NCBI GenBank assembly: GCA_052035915.1
Contig: JBPOHE010000001.1
Location: 52,887-116,886 of the forward strand
Length of the DNA: 64,000 nucleotides
Direction: 5' to 3'
From: JBPOHE01 sp052035915
GTDB taxonomy: Bacteria; Pseudomonadota; Gammaproteobacteria; Chromatiales; Chromatiaceae
Shown here: positions 19,792 to 28,140 of the stretch, piece by piece
Numbering within the stretch: position 1 is the stretch's first letter
How the letters are laid out: each line of letters opens with the position of its first letter
Position numbers and translations under genes: made by a program
The notes under the pieces: generated by a model
Database searches by the model: none
What the model was told of the DNA's origin: nothing
Seen by the model: the letters and a program-made list of their open reading frames with translations, nothing else

Positions 19792-20471
19792 CCGCTCTTG
19801 CGCGGCAGGGTGAAGCGATACCCTCGTCCGCGCTGGGTCTCTATGGGTTGGTAGAGATTCTCGGGGTCGAGCTTGCGGCGCAGGCGACCGATGAAGACCT
19901 CGAGCACATTGGAGTCGCGCTCGAAGTCCTGATCATAGATATGTTCGGTCAACTCGGTCTTGGAAACGATCTTGCCGCTGTGCAGCATCAGGTATTCCAG
20001 GACCTTGTATTCGTAGGCCGTCAGCTCGATGGGGTGATTGTCGACACTGACCTCTTGGCGGCGTTGGTCGAGCCGGATGGGGCCGCATTCCAGCACCGGC
20101 ACCACCCAGCCCGCGGCACGCCGCAGCAAGGCATTGATGCGGGCCAGCAGTTCTTCGATTTGGAAGGGTTTGACCAGATAGTCGTCGGCGCCGGACTCCA
20201 GGCCCTCGACCTTGTCCTGCCAGCGGCCCCGAGCGGTGAGGATGAGGATGGGGAAATGGCGACCTGCCCGGCGCAATTGCTGGATAACCTCGATGCCGGA
20301 GAGTTTGGGCAGACCCAGGTCGATCACCCCCACATCAATCGGGTATTCGCGACCGAGGAACAGCGCCTCCTGACCGTCCGCCGCCTGATCCACGGCATAG
20401 CCTTCCCGGGCCAGACGCTCCGCCAGTTGGCGGCGCAGGGAGGTCTCATCCTCCACCAGCAGCACCCGCAT
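19788..20471 (-). CDS. PhoP-like OmpR-family response regulator
   Basis: The 227-residue regulator has a receiver domain with acidic pocket E-D-E, phospho-acceptor D51 (V-I-D-L-G-L-P-K) and K near 101, followed by an OmpR-type winged-helix domain ending R-R-K-L-D-P-E-N-L-Y-Q-P-I-E-T-Q-R-G-R-G-Y-R-F. GGGGAG before ATG 20471 supports the start. It is the upstream partner of the PhoQ-like kinase and follows a PepSY-domain gene by 12 bases, so all three probably form one operon. Confidence 0.88.
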   Translation of the reverse strand: MRVLLVEDETSLRRQLAERLAREGYAVDQAADGQEALFLGREYPIDVGVIDLGLPKLSGIEVIQQLRRAGRHFPILILTARGRWQDKVEGLESGADDYLVKPFQIEELLARINALLRRAAGWVVPVLECGPIRLDQRRQEVSVDNHPIELTAYEYKVLEYLMLHSGKIVSKTELTEHIYDQDFERDSNVLEVFIGRLRRKLDPENLYQPIETQRGRGYRFTLPRKSG

Positions 20472-20483
20472 CGTCCCGCTCCC

Positions 20484-20831
20484 CTAACGTCGCCGCGGCA
20501 TCTCGTCGCCGGTGCGACCGTCGACCTGAAGCCGGCGCACCCGACCCTCGGGGGTGAGGATCTTGATGTCGTGGACGCTGCCGTTGTCCCGTCGTACCGT
20601 GTCGGCGGAAAGAATGCGCGCGCCGGTGCGATCGCGAACGCGCCCGACGGCCGAATCGAGGTTCACTCCGCCTGGGGCCTCATAGTACCCCTGACGCCAT
20701 CTGGAATCCGCTTCGCCCGGTCGGGGAGACAAGGCCAGGACCAGCGCCGCCAGCAAGATTGCCGCTAAGTATCGGATCCTCGACACTGGACTCGGGGAAA
20801 GGAGGCATCGCGTTCCAAGAAGGGGTTTCAT
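20484..20831 (-). CDS. Small exported PepSY-like protein
   Basis: The 115-residue protein has a signal peptide (hydrophobic core about residues 21-35, cleavage near G-E-A-D). Its C-terminal half resembles a PepSY domain: A-V-x-R-V-R-D-R-T-G-A-R-I-L-S-A-D followed by a D-I-K-I-L-T-P-E-G-R-V-R-R-L-Q-V-D pattern. PepSY domains often restrain proteases or sense envelope state. Position directly upstream of the PhoPQ-like pair suggests a periplasmic accessory to that sensor, as reported for other PepSY-kinase neighbours. The ribosome site is weak, so a start inside the first 20 residues is possible. Confidence 0.7.
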   Translation of the reverse strand: MKPLLGTRCLLSPSPVSRIRYLAAILLAALVLALSPRPGEADSRWRQGYYEAPGGVNLDSAVGRVRDRTGARILSADTVRRDNGSVHDIKILTPEGRVRRLQVDGRTGDEMPRRR

Positions 20832-20942
20832 TGTCGTCTCGCATCGAACACCCTTGCGGGAAGAGATCGCGCCCTCGACAGCGCCACTCCGGGAAGAAGA
20901 GATCTTACCCAGGGCGGCGCACCTATGATTTCGCTCCCGGCT

Positions 20943-21467
20943 TTACCATCGCTCCCGAGGTCTGACCGCCACGGAAACCGGGATGTAGTCACCCGGACGC
21001 TCCCGGGTCTGGGTGGTGAAAGTGCGGCCCTGGTATTCGTATTCTACACGATAGCCTACCAGCCGCCGTTCCTCCTCCACCCGGTCCACCGTCTCGCAAC
21101 GTCGCTCCGTCTGCTCCCAGCCCGGCCCCGGATGCGCCCCGGCCTGAGCGCCGACCCCGGCACCGATCAGGGTACCCGCCACAGTCAGGGCATCCTTGCC
21201 GCGACCGCCGCCGAACTGATGCCCCACCACACCACCGATGATGCCGCCGATAATGGGGGCCACGGGATCCACTACCGGCGCCGAATATTGCACCCGCTCG
21301 TCCCAGCATTCCCGTTCCGGTCGGTTGACCCTGATGGTTTCGTAGATCGGCTCGGTATAAATAACCCGACCGTAATCCTGATATCCCCCTCGAGGCCCAC
21401 CGGCCAGTGCGCTGCCGCAGAGGCAGATACCCAGCATAGCCACCACTTTATGCATCTTCGTAATCAT
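20943..21467 (-). CDS. Glycine-zipper 2TM envelope protein
   Basis: The 174-residue protein has a signal peptide ending A-L-A-G, then a glycine-zipper membrane segment (P-I-I-G-G-I-I-G-G-V-V-G-H-Q-F-G-G-G-R-G-K-D, about 70-90, and G-T-L-I-G-A-G-V-G-A-Q-A-G). This is the glycine zipper 2TM pattern of the Rickettsia 17-kDa antigen/SlyB group. A C-terminal globular part with two conserved cysteines (C54 and about C127) and V-x-Y-E-Y-Q-G-R-T-F follows. Such proteins sit in the outer membrane or periplasm and respond to envelope stress. GGGGAGG precedes the ATG. It lies just upstream of the PepSY-phoPQ-like operon on the same strand. Confidence 0.8.
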   Translation of the reverse strand: MITKMHKVVAMLGICLCGSALAGGPRGGYQDYGRVIYTEPIYETIRVNRPERECWDERVQYSAPVVDPVAPIIGGIIGGVVGHQFGGGRGKDALTVAGTLIGAGVGAQAGAHPGPGWEQTERRCETVDRVEEERRLVGYRVEYEYQGRTFTTQTRERPGDYIPVSVAVRPRERW

Positions 21468-21568
21468 CGTTGCGTCCTCCCCGCCTTTCCGGACTGAACT
21501 CTTTACTCTTCTCTTGGATTCATACTAACCGGGTCTGGCTGAATGACGGCTGAATCCAGCACCCGTCT

Positions 21569-21925
21569 TTATCCCAGGGGTGACAGGGATTCAGCCGTCA
21601 ACCCCAGGACCTGTCTGCCGATGTCGATCGCCTCGGTCAGAAACGCCTCGGTCTCTTTCCAGGCGTCGGAGCTCCCCATGACCTCAGACATGGCGGCGTT
21701 CACCAGCCGCATCCGATAGGCCCCTTCTTCCCCACTCCCGGGACGATAGCGTTCGCAGCAGAGGTACAAGGCCGGTCGATTCATACCGGCTTCGACAAAA
21801 GCCAGGATGTAACGGTATTGGATACCGTCGCCGCTCTCGATGTCGCCCAACAGGGTGACCTGATAGTTACCGAGTTGATGGCGTTGCAGGGGGATGGCGG
21901 TACGGATGATGGGGGCATTGGTCAT
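21569..21925 (-). CDS. Small conserved protein of unknown function
   Basis: This is a 118-residue protein with no signal peptide or membrane helix. It has an N-terminal beta-rich half (Y-Q-V-T-L-L-G-D-I-E-S-G-D-G-I-Q-Y-R-Y-I-L-A-F-V) and a helical C-terminal half. A strong ribosome site (GGAGGAACAGC before ATG) makes it a real gene. I do not recognise the family. It lies 107 bases downstream of a small membrane protein gene on the same strand and may share its transcript. Confidence 0.65.
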   Translation of the reverse strand: MTNAPIIRTAIPLQRHQLGNYQVTLLGDIESGDGIQYRYILAFVEAGMNRPALYLCCERYRPGSGEEGAYRMRLVNAAMSEVMGSSDAWKETEAFLTEAIDIGRQVLGLTAESLSPLG

Positions 21926-22031
21926 GCTGTTCCTCCGCTGGGGCTATCTTGGGTGGTGAATTGAATCTGGATTCGCACCCTGGATCCATGGGGGCGAAGA
22001 CCTTCGGAGAAAAGCGCGAACGCCTCCTCCC

Positions 22032-22307
22032 TCAACCCATCCGTCGTTCCCACCAATGGCGGAGCAGACCCCAAAGACCGCCGAGAAGAAAGCCCCAGGT
22101 GGCGCCATGCCAAGCGCCACGCCAGAGCCCGGCCAGATACCAACCGAGGATGTCGGTACCTCCCAGCCTCGGGGCATCGATCTGGGAAAAAAGCGACTCG
22201 CTCGGACCGAAGACCCTCAGCCCCAGTCCCAGGGTTCCGCCGGCCAGAGCCAAAAACAGGGCCACGCGAACGGCCTGGGTCAGAATGGTCCGCCAATCAT
22301 CCATCAT
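22032..22307 (-). CDS. Small inner-membrane protein of unknown function
   Basis: The 91-residue protein has two predicted membrane segments (about 10-30 and 51-80), with glycine- and tryptophan-rich stretches including a W-x-x-A-W-H-G-A-T-W-G-F-L-L-G-G-L-W-G-L-L-R-H-W-W pattern and a basic C-terminus. The ribosome site is weak. Another frame overlaps it (21922-22296), but its composition looks like a shadow. The function is unknown. It precedes the 118-residue unknown gene. Confidence 0.55.
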   Translation of the reverse strand: MMDDWRTILTQAVRVALFLALAGGTLGLGLRVFGPSESLFSQIDAPRLGGTDILGWYLAGLWRGAWHGATWGFLLGGLWGLLRHWWERRMG

Positions 22308-22579
22308 GCTACTCGACGCCTGGAACAGCCCCGGTCATCCCTCCTGGGCTTGGCGCTTCCACTGGCTGATCTGCGTCGGAGGTACTTGGAATTCACTGGA
22401 TTCACTCAGTGGTGGTCTTGATCTTCTTGATCGCCCGCCTCCAAGACTCCCTTGTCCTTGAACTCCGGACTGTGACCTTGGCCTCTCTCGGGCCTGGAAC
22501 CTGGCACCTTTTGCGGCCATTTTCTGCTCTCCCGGCTTACTTGGCGGCCTGTCCAGTGTCTGGGGTCCGCTTCAGGAGA

Positions 22580-23767
22580 TCAGTAGCTGATACTGGTCCC
22601 GATCATGATCGAGTACCGATACAAGGCCCCGAGCTCGGTGTTCGGCGACCCCGAAGTCCAGTCCGCCAGGGTGAAGAACTCGGTATAGTTGTTGAAATCG
22701 TAATTCAAGATGGCGATGGAGCGACTGGAGCCGTCGTTCAGGTTGATGATCCCACGCAACGTCAGATCCAAGGCGGGGTCGACGAAACCGGTGTGAAAAT
22801 ACTGCACCAAGCCATAGTCGCGTCGGTAGAAGGAGAGATCCGGGTCGGTATCGTCAAAGGGCGCGAAACAATAGGCGATCTCTTTGCGTAAGCAGCTCTC
22901 GGAATTGCGGTAGTACTCGGCGGCCAGGGTGGCGCCATTGGTAAAGGTATAGCTACCGCCGAACAGGGTCTGGTTACGGCCCGCGTCGTCCACATGGCCT
23001 TCCAGGTGCAGCAGCGCGGCATCGGAGAGGGTCAGACCGCCAAAATAGCCCAGCCGACTGGGACCAGACTCGCGATGGGAGAGGATCAGACTGGCGAAAC
23101 GGCCCGTCCCCGTGTAGTCGATCTTCCCGGCATAGGTGGGGCGAAAGTCCCGGAACAGATCGAGACGCCCTTCATCGGTGTTGGCGATGAGCTGGGTCGA
23201 CCACTGGGAACTGGTGACCCAGGTCAGCTTGCCATAATCGAGGCCCGGCATCTCGAGCCAGGGGTTATTCTGCCCGTTGCGCGGATTGAAGGGATTCGAG
23301 GGCGAGAGCAGGAATGACGGCCCCCATTGCAGGTTCTCACGGCCATAGGAGCCCACCAGGTCCTTGTGGAACCGGTAACCGATCCCCCATTCGTTGAGGT
23401 AGGCCTCGTCCTTGGTGCGGGTCTCGTCGGCACGGATTCCCTGGTCCCAGCGCTCCCAGGTGAGATTGAGTCGGGGTTTGGCCGCGAGTTCGATCTCGGG
23501 CAGATTCAGTTTCAGGTCCAGGCGTAGTTCCCCCGTACCCTGATATTGGCTGATGTTGAGGATGTTGTTCTGGTTCAGTAGCGAGGGCTGGAGATCGCGT
23601 TTGATGCCGTAGAGAAGCCCCTGAATACGATAGGAGAAGGGGCCGTTGGTATCCGACCACCAGTGGCTGGCAGCGGTGGTGCCTTCACTGGTCTCGGCGG
23701 CCAAACTTACCCCGGCTAGGAGACCGGATACCAAGAGCAGGGCAACACTGGGGGTGTGGTGAGTCAT
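22580..23767 (-). CDS. Outer-membrane beta-barrel protein of the ABC/LolA operon
   Basis: The 395-residue protein has a signal peptide (cleavage near S-L-A-A-E, about residue 23) and then alternating amphipathic strands throughout: L-R-L-D-L-K-L-N-L, A-S-L-I-L-S-H-R-E, L-D-L-T-L-R-G-I-I-N-L. It ends in an aromatic residue (I-G-T-S-I-S-Y), the signature for insertion by the Bam complex. A loop G-R-E-N-L-Q-W-G-P-S-F-L-L-S-P-S-N-P-F-N-P-R near 135-155 is reminiscent of Wzi-like or export-type barrels, but I cannot assign a family. Its ATG overlaps the LolA-like stop by 4 bases. It is the last gene of a five-gene operon and probably the outer-membrane end point of the route. Confidence 0.75.
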   Translation of the reverse strand: MTHHTPSVALLLVSGLLAGVSLAAETSEGTTAASHWWSDTNGPFSYRIQGLLYGIKRDLQPSLLNQNNILNISQYQGTGELRLDLKLNLPEIELAAKPRLNLTWERWDQGIRADETRTKDEAYLNEWGIGYRFHKDLVGSYGRENLQWGPSFLLSPSNPFNPRNGQNNPWLEMPGLDYGKLTWVTSSQWSTQLIANTDEGRLDLFRDFRPTYAGKIDYTGTGRFASLILSHRESGPSRLGYFGGLTLSDAALLHLEGHVDDAGRNQTLFGGSYTFTNGATLAAEYYRNSESCLRKEIAYCFAPFDDTDPDLSFYRRDYGLVQYFHTGFVDPALDLTLRGIINLNDGSSRSIAILNYDFNNYTEFFTLADWTSGSPNTELGALYRYSIMIGTSISY

Positions 23768-24522
23768 TGTGTCAACAGATCCAGGTTGAAGGCGCTATCC
23801 GGGATGGGTTGCAGCATCGGTGTACTGAACACCAGGGTGGTGCGTTCGCTGCGGACCAGTTCGCCAGTGATGAGGATCTTGGATATGAAGGGTTTCATGG
23901 TTCCCTGCCGGGGGATCAGGTTCTCATATTCCATTCGTGCCGATTTAAACTTTTCTCCCGAGACGGTGAAATATTCGGCCTTGATGCCTACCAGTCGTCG
24001 CTTGTCTATCCAGTATTTTATGCGGTCGTAGGTGGTTTTGTTATGCAGGGAGACCAGATCGTAGACCAGACAAGGGATGTCGTCGACTACTTCCTCGCCG
24101 CTGAGATCGGCGGCATAGTCATTGGCATAGTTGGTGGTGGCGATATCGCCGTAGGAGGCCGTGCCCAATAATTTCTGCCGCTTGGAAATGGGCACCGGCT
24201 TGCTCAAACCCGGTTTGTGAAACCACATGTTGTCCTTGACCATGATCAGCCGATCGCCTTTGGAGCGTGGTGGAGCCAGGGTCGTGGTCACCACATCGAA
24301 TCCCCGTGCCTTCACGGCCAGAGACATTTCCTGGGTGTGGCTGCCGGTTTCGGCGAGGATGTCCAACCGCCACTCCACGCCGTCGAGATTCCCCCGCGCC
24401 TCGTCGGCCTGAGCCAGAATCTCTTTCTCCGACATCCGGGGCGGTGCCTCCTGCCCGGCGGCCATGCCGGCCGACAAGAGCGCCAAACCCAGCAACGACC
24501 AGCTCAACCAAGGCTTAGACAT
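23764..24522 (-). CDS. LolA-like periplasmic outer-membrane lipoprotein-sorting protein
   Basis: The 252-residue protein has a clear signal peptide (L-L-G-L-A-L-L-S-A-G-M-A-A-G-Q). The mature part follows the LolA/LolB-like fold pattern seen in proteins annotated as outer membrane lipoprotein-sorting protein: an early helix with A-D-E-A-R-G, then strands E-M-S-L-A-V-K-A-R-G and R-L-I-M-V-K-D-N-M-W-F-H-K-P-G, and Y-D-L-V-S-L-H-N-K-T-T-Y-D-R-I-K-Y-W-I-D-K. A hydrophobic cavity for a lipid or lipoprotein is expected from the family. GGAGG precedes the ATG, which lies 8 bases inside the permease gene. Confidence 0.8.
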   Translation of the reverse strand: MSKPWLSWSLLGLALLSAGMAAGQEAPPRMSEKEILAQADEARGNLDGVEWRLDILAETGSHTQEMSLAVKARGFDVVTTTLAPPRSKGDRLIMVKDNMWFHKPGLSKPVPISKRQKLLGTASYGDIATTNYANDYAADLSGEEVVDDIPCLVYDLVSLHNKTTYDRIKYWIDKRRLVGIKAEYFTVSGEKFKSARMEYENLIPRQGTMKPFISKILITGELVRSERTTLVFSTPMLQPIPDSAFNLDLLTQ

Positions 24523-25771
24523 GACCCAGGGCCTCCACGATATTGCGCCGAGCGATGCGGCGGGCCGGGAAGATACCCGCCAGCAAGGAAAGCAGCATCA
24601 ACAAAAGTCCGCTCTGCAGGAAATAGGCGGGCACGAAATACACCTCCAGGGGGATGGCGCGGGCGATCTGGGGTGGCGTCCACATCGGCTGGAGCCATCC
24701 AATGAACCCCAGACTGCATCCGAACAACCCCGCCCCGAGCAGACACCCGAACAGGCCTAACAGCAAGCCCTCCAGCCCGAACAGCCGGACCACCAACCAC
24801 CGCTTGGCGCCCATGGCGCGCAAGGTGCCGATCTCACGGCCACGCTCCAGCACCGACATGCTGACGGTGTTCACTACGCTCATGACGATGATGACGGAGA
24901 CGATGACGAACATGAAAAAAAAGATGATCTGGAACATGCGTTCGGTCTTGACATAGAAGGGGGAAAGCGACGGCCAGGGTAGCACCTCGACCGCCAATCC
25001 CGCGGCTCGTAGGGCTTGCTCCAGGCGATCGCGCTGAACCGGGAGCTCTTCCCCCTCGGTCAGCAGGATATTGAACTGGCTGGCGCCCTCGGTATCGTAC
25101 AGACTTCTGGCGAAGGCCAAGGGCATGATGACCCATTTGTCCTCCAGCAGTTCCATCGGCGCCTGGGTGATCTGATAGACCTTGGCGTCGAGGGCGTTGA
25201 TCTGACCATGCACCGTCGGCGCCATGAGGATGGCGGGGGAATCGCGCCCGATGCCGAGCCGCTTGCCGAGGTCACGACCGATGCCGATGCCGTAGCTGCT
25301 CCCCCCCTCCTCCAATGGGCGACCCTCGAAAAACTCCAGGCGGGCCATCAGGCCCCTGGCGGCTTTCTGGATGCGGTATTTGTCACCGGGCGGCCAGGCG
25401 ACGCCGACGAAGATGGTGGATGTGTCGCCGTTGCTGATCAGACCGGACAGAGTCAGCACCTCCAGAAAGGCGCGGGTTTGCAGCCGCGCCGCGGCGATCT
25501 CGCGGATCCGCTGGATCTCTTCCCGGCTGAGCAGATAGCGCTGGGGATCATCATCACCGCCATGCTCCCGGGCGCCGATCTTGAACACCGAGAGGTGGCC
25601 ATTGCCCTGCACATAAATGAAAGATTCCCGCAGATTGGTAAAGATGTACTGGGTAAAGCCGCCGAATACATTTACCGCGGCAAAGCCGATGGCCACCGCC
25701 AGGATGGTGTAGAGCGAACGGCGCCGGTTGCGTAACAGGTTGCGAAAGGCGAAGCGCAGCCAGATCAACAT
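24515..25771 (-). CDS. MacB/FtsX-type ABC transporter permease
   Basis: The 418-residue protein has the MacB-LolE layout: an N-terminal helix preceded by F-A-F-R-N-L-L-R-N-R-R-R-S, a large extracytoplasmic domain (about 45-285), then three C-terminal helices including I-I-V-M-S-V-V-N-T-V-S-M-S-V-L-E-R-G-R-E-I-G-T-L-R-A-M-G-A, the coupling region of FtsX domains. Such permeases move substrates from the outer leaflet or the periplasm by mechanotransmission, with no channel. It overlaps the ATPase gene by 7 bases and the LolA-like gene by 8. Confidence 0.88.
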   Translation of the reverse strand: MLIWLRFAFRNLLRNRRRSLYTILAVAIGFAAVNVFGGFTQYIFTNLRESFIYVQGNGHLSVFKIGAREHGGDDDPQRYLLSREEIQRIREIAAARLQTRAFLEVLTLSGLISNGDTSTIFVGVAWPPGDKYRIQKAARGLMARLEFFEGRPLEEGGSSYGIGIGRDLGKRLGIGRDSPAILMAPTVHGQINALDAKVYQITQAPMELLEDKWVIMPLAFARSLYDTEGASQFNILLTEGEELPVQRDRLEQALRAAGLAVEVLPWPSLSPFYVKTERMFQIIFFFMFVIVSVIIVMSVVNTVSMSVLERGREIGTLRAMGAKRWLVVRLFGLEGLLLGLFGCLLGAGLFGCSLGFIGWLQPMWTPPQIARAIPLEVYFVPAYFLQSGLLLMLLSLLAGIFPARRIARRNIVEALGHV

Positions 25772-26466
25772 CTTCCGGCCCCAACGACGCCTTCGTCCGT
25801 CTCCACCAGCCCGTCGCGGAGGTGAATCTGCCGCTCCACCCGATCGAGCAGTCGGGCGTCATGGGTGGAAAAGAGGAAGGTAGTGCCCAGGCGACGATTG
25901 GTGTCGTGCATGATGTCGATGATCGCCTGGGCGTTGACGGTATCGAGATTCGCGGTGGGCTCGTCGGCGATCACCAACGAAGGCTCGCTGATGAGGGCGC
26001 GGGCGATGGCCACCCGCTGTTGCTGCCCCCCGGAGAGCTCATCGGGTCGGCGTCGCGCCTGCTGATCCAGCCCCAGGGCGGCGAGCAGATCCAGCGCCCG
26101 GGTGCGACCGGCCTTGGTGAGGGGACCGCGCAATTGCAAGGGCAGCAGAACGTTCTCCAGCGCGCTGAACACCGGCACCAAGTTGAAACTCTGGAAAATG
26201 AAGCCGATGTGTCGACTGCGCAGCTCGCTACGCTGGTCATCGCTCAGTGAGGCGATGGGGGTATCGCGGAAGACGAGGGAACCCTCGCTCGCCTCGTCGA
26301 TCAGTCCGGCGAGGTTGCAGAGGGTGGATTTTCCCGAGCCCGAAGGCCCCCAGACGGCGACGAACTCCCCCGGATCAAGCGCCAGGTCGATGCCCCGTAG
26401 TGCCCAGATCGCCACCGATCCCGAGCGGTAGGCTTTCTTCACCCCCTGGAAGCGCAACAGCTTCAC
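25765..26466 (-). CDS. LolD/MacB-type ABC transporter ATPase
   Basis: This is a complete 233-residue nucleotide-binding subunit: Walker A G-P-S-G-S-G-K-S-T near 40, Q-loop F-Q-S-F-N-L-V-P, signature L-S-G-G-Q-Q-Q-R, Walker B L-V-I-A-D-E-P-T-A-N-L-D and switch histidine in F-S-T-H-D. The sequence belongs to the LolD/MacB/FtsE group, which drives MacB-type permeases. It overlaps the acetyltransferase gene by 4 bases and the permease by 7, so the subunits should be made in fixed ratio. Confidence 0.92.
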   Translation of the reverse strand: MKLLRFQGVKKAYRSGSVAIWALRGIDLALDPGEFVAVWGPSGSGKSTLCNLAGLIDEASEGSLVFRDTPIASLSDDQRSELRSRHIGFIFQSFNLVPVFSALENVLLPLQLRGPLTKAGRTRALDLLAALGLDQQARRRPDELSGGQQQRVAIARALISEPSLVIADEPTANLDTVNAQAIIDIMHDTNRRLGTTFLFSTHDARLLDRVERQIHLRDGLVETDEGVVGAGRC

Positions 26467-27638
26467 GCCGGCGTCTTCCCATCCGAAGCTTTTTCCGCCA
26501 AGGCTCGCCTCTCCAGTTGGTGCAACTCGTGCGGGGTCCAGACGAAATGCAGCCGCCGCTGCAACATCCGATACAGCCAGAACTTGGAATAAAAATAAAA
26601 CCCGAGCGGTCCATAGCCGTCGGTCAATCTGGCCTTGGTGAAATTGTTGAGGATACCGAAATAGACGCGGTCGTAGCCGTTCGCCAGGGCATGGTCGAGG
26701 GCGGTCACCATCACCAAGTCGTAGATGGGATTGTCATAGGTGTACGCCCGGTCGAAACCGCCGAGGATAGCCCCCAAGCGGCGTCCGCAGCGTTTGAAGG
26801 TAGTGAAGCCGACCAGTATCCCGTTCATGCGTACCAGGATATGCAGATAGCTTTCCGCTCGATAAGCCTCGGTGTCGAGGATATGGGCATCGAAAAAGCC
26901 CTGGAAGGGGATGACGCTGCGGGTGTTGTCCGCCGAAGAAGCCAGGCATTTGCGTAGCGCCGGTTTGTCGCCCTCCTCGAGCGTACCAAGGAGAACCTCG
27001 ACCCGCACCTCCTGGCGGCGCTGGAAGCGCGCCAGCTTCTTGCGCGTTCGGCTGTGTCGGGCCAGATACTCGTCGATTGAGCGATAGCTTCCAGCGTCGA
27101 TCCAGGTGCTGGAACAATAAGGAAAGGCGGTGAAACCGGCGGCCTGATAGGTATCGCTGTCTTCGCTCGCGTCCATAACGACGACATAGGCCGCGTCCCG
27201 CTTGGTGCGCAGGTACTTGGCGACGGCGGTCTTGACCGGCTCCCGCCAAGCGACGTCGACGCAGAACACCGGACCGTCCAGATTGGCGCAGAGGATCTCG
27301 CTCATGGCGCAGTACATGACGTTGCGACCGAACAGACGCGACAGCCGCAGCATCTTTTCCAGGAACCGGAAGCGTCGCCACTGACTTCCCAAGGCCCGGT
27401 AGGGATTGTACTGCTCCACCCGGGCCACCGTGGCGACCCCCACCAATTGCTCGCCGGCCATGACCTTGAGGAAAAAGAAGCTTTCCTCCCGGGTTCCCAG
27501 GCGGATGAGGTCGGTGAAGAAATCCCAAAGATTGGGGGCCAGCCCCTGTTCCGCCAGATAGACGGCGAAGGTGGCCATTTCCTGTTCGGTCAGCTGTCCC
27601 GCTTCGGAACAGCGCAGCGGCGCCGCAGAGGATGTCAT
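26463..27638 (-). CDS. GNAT-like acyltransferase of the ABC/LolA operon
   Basis: The protein is 391 residues long from ATG 27638, chosen because AGGAG lies 8 bases upstream; the frame is open to 27713. It has no signal peptide. The C-terminal half has a GNAT/FemAB-type pattern: I-L-V-R-M-N-G-I-L-V-G-F-T-T-F-K, then Y-D-L-V-M-V-T-A-L-D-H-A-L-A-N-G-Y-D-R-V-Y-F-G and N-F-T-K-A-R-L-T-D-G-Y. The N-terminal half may be a second, degenerate GNAT repeat. Two-repeat enzymes of this kind attach acyl or aminoacyl groups. As first gene of the operon it may modify the substrate the ABC/LolA/barrel route carries; that is inference. Confidence 0.65.
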   Translation of the reverse strand: MTSSAAPLRCSEAGQLTEQEMATFAVYLAEQGLAPNLWDFFTDLIRLGTREESFFFLKVMAGEQLVGVATVARVEQYNPYRALGSQWRRFRFLEKMLRLSRLFGRNVMYCAMSEILCANLDGPVFCVDVAWREPVKTAVAKYLRTKRDAAYVVVMDASEDSDTYQAAGFTAFPYCSSTWIDAGSYRSIDEYLARHSRTRKKLARFQRRQEVRVEVLLGTLEEGDKPALRKCLASSADNTRSVIPFQGFFDAHILDTEAYRAESYLHILVRMNGILVGFTTFKRCGRRLGAILGGFDRAYTYDNPIYDLVMVTALDHALANGYDRVYFGILNNFTKARLTDGYGPLGFYFYSKFWLYRMLQRRLHFVWTPHELHQLERRALAEKASDGKTPA

Positions 27639-27831
27639 GCCAAGGCTCCTGCGCCTAGAAGGTGGCAAGGGTGAGGGGACTGGAGGCTCAAGGTCGGGTA
27701 AGGCGGCTGGCAAGTCAAGAGATTCACGGGCAAAGTTCGTATCCCTGGCCGTAGTGTCAGTGTTCAGTAAGCCGTATGGAGTTGATCCTGAGAGACCGAG
27801 GAACTGTCACGGTTGGCCCGCTCATCTGTCG

Positions 27832-27955
27832 GCGCTCCCGGGCACGGGCTCTTTGGCTCGGTTTTTCGTTCTTCATAAGAGAACAATAGCCAATAAGTTA
27901 GCTCATTGTTCTCGAAAAAAGAACGAAGCTGGCCATTTTCAGTCGATGCCCGGAA
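27832..27955. repeat. Palindromic repeat copy 4
   Basis: The left arm is GCTCCCGGGCACGGGC. A hairpin TTCGTTCTTC...GAGAACAAT lies near 27864-27887 and a second TTGTTCTCGAAAAAAGAAC at 27906-27924. GGCCATTTTC and TCGATGCCCGGAA end it near 27954. A tail AATACCTCTTCCTGTT follows (27966-27982). It lies upstream of the GNAT-ABC-LolA operon. Confidence 0.7.
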
Positions 27956-28049
27956 GTAGCGAGCATAAATACCTCTTCCTGTTATGGCTTTCTGCCGTGG
28001 CGGATTCGGGACCAGCGCCGGTCTCCGCCCGACCAGTCGCCAGGATCAA

Positions 28050-28140
28050 ATGGATTCGCTTGGCCTCTCCAGCCGCTCGGTGGATGATCTGGTCCAGATC
28101 ATCGGGATGAGCGGTATCTCCATGAACCAAGCCCGCCCCT
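28050..28140 (+). pseudogene. Fragment of an IS256-type (mutator) transposase
   Basis: An in-frame stretch of about 24 residues reads G-L-S-S-R-S-V-D-D-L-V-Q-I-I-G-M-S-G-I-S, close to the conserved segment of IS256-family transposases that normally continues K-S-Q-V-S-R-L-C. The flanking frame does not resemble the family and there is a stop soon after. Only this short piece remains, so it is a decayed insertion. The assignment rests on recognition of one motif. Confidence 0.45.

Noticed and set aside
22335..22520. 61-residue minus-strand frame
   Set aside because: Arg/Ser/Gly/Gln-rich composition, no ribosome site and no family resemblance.
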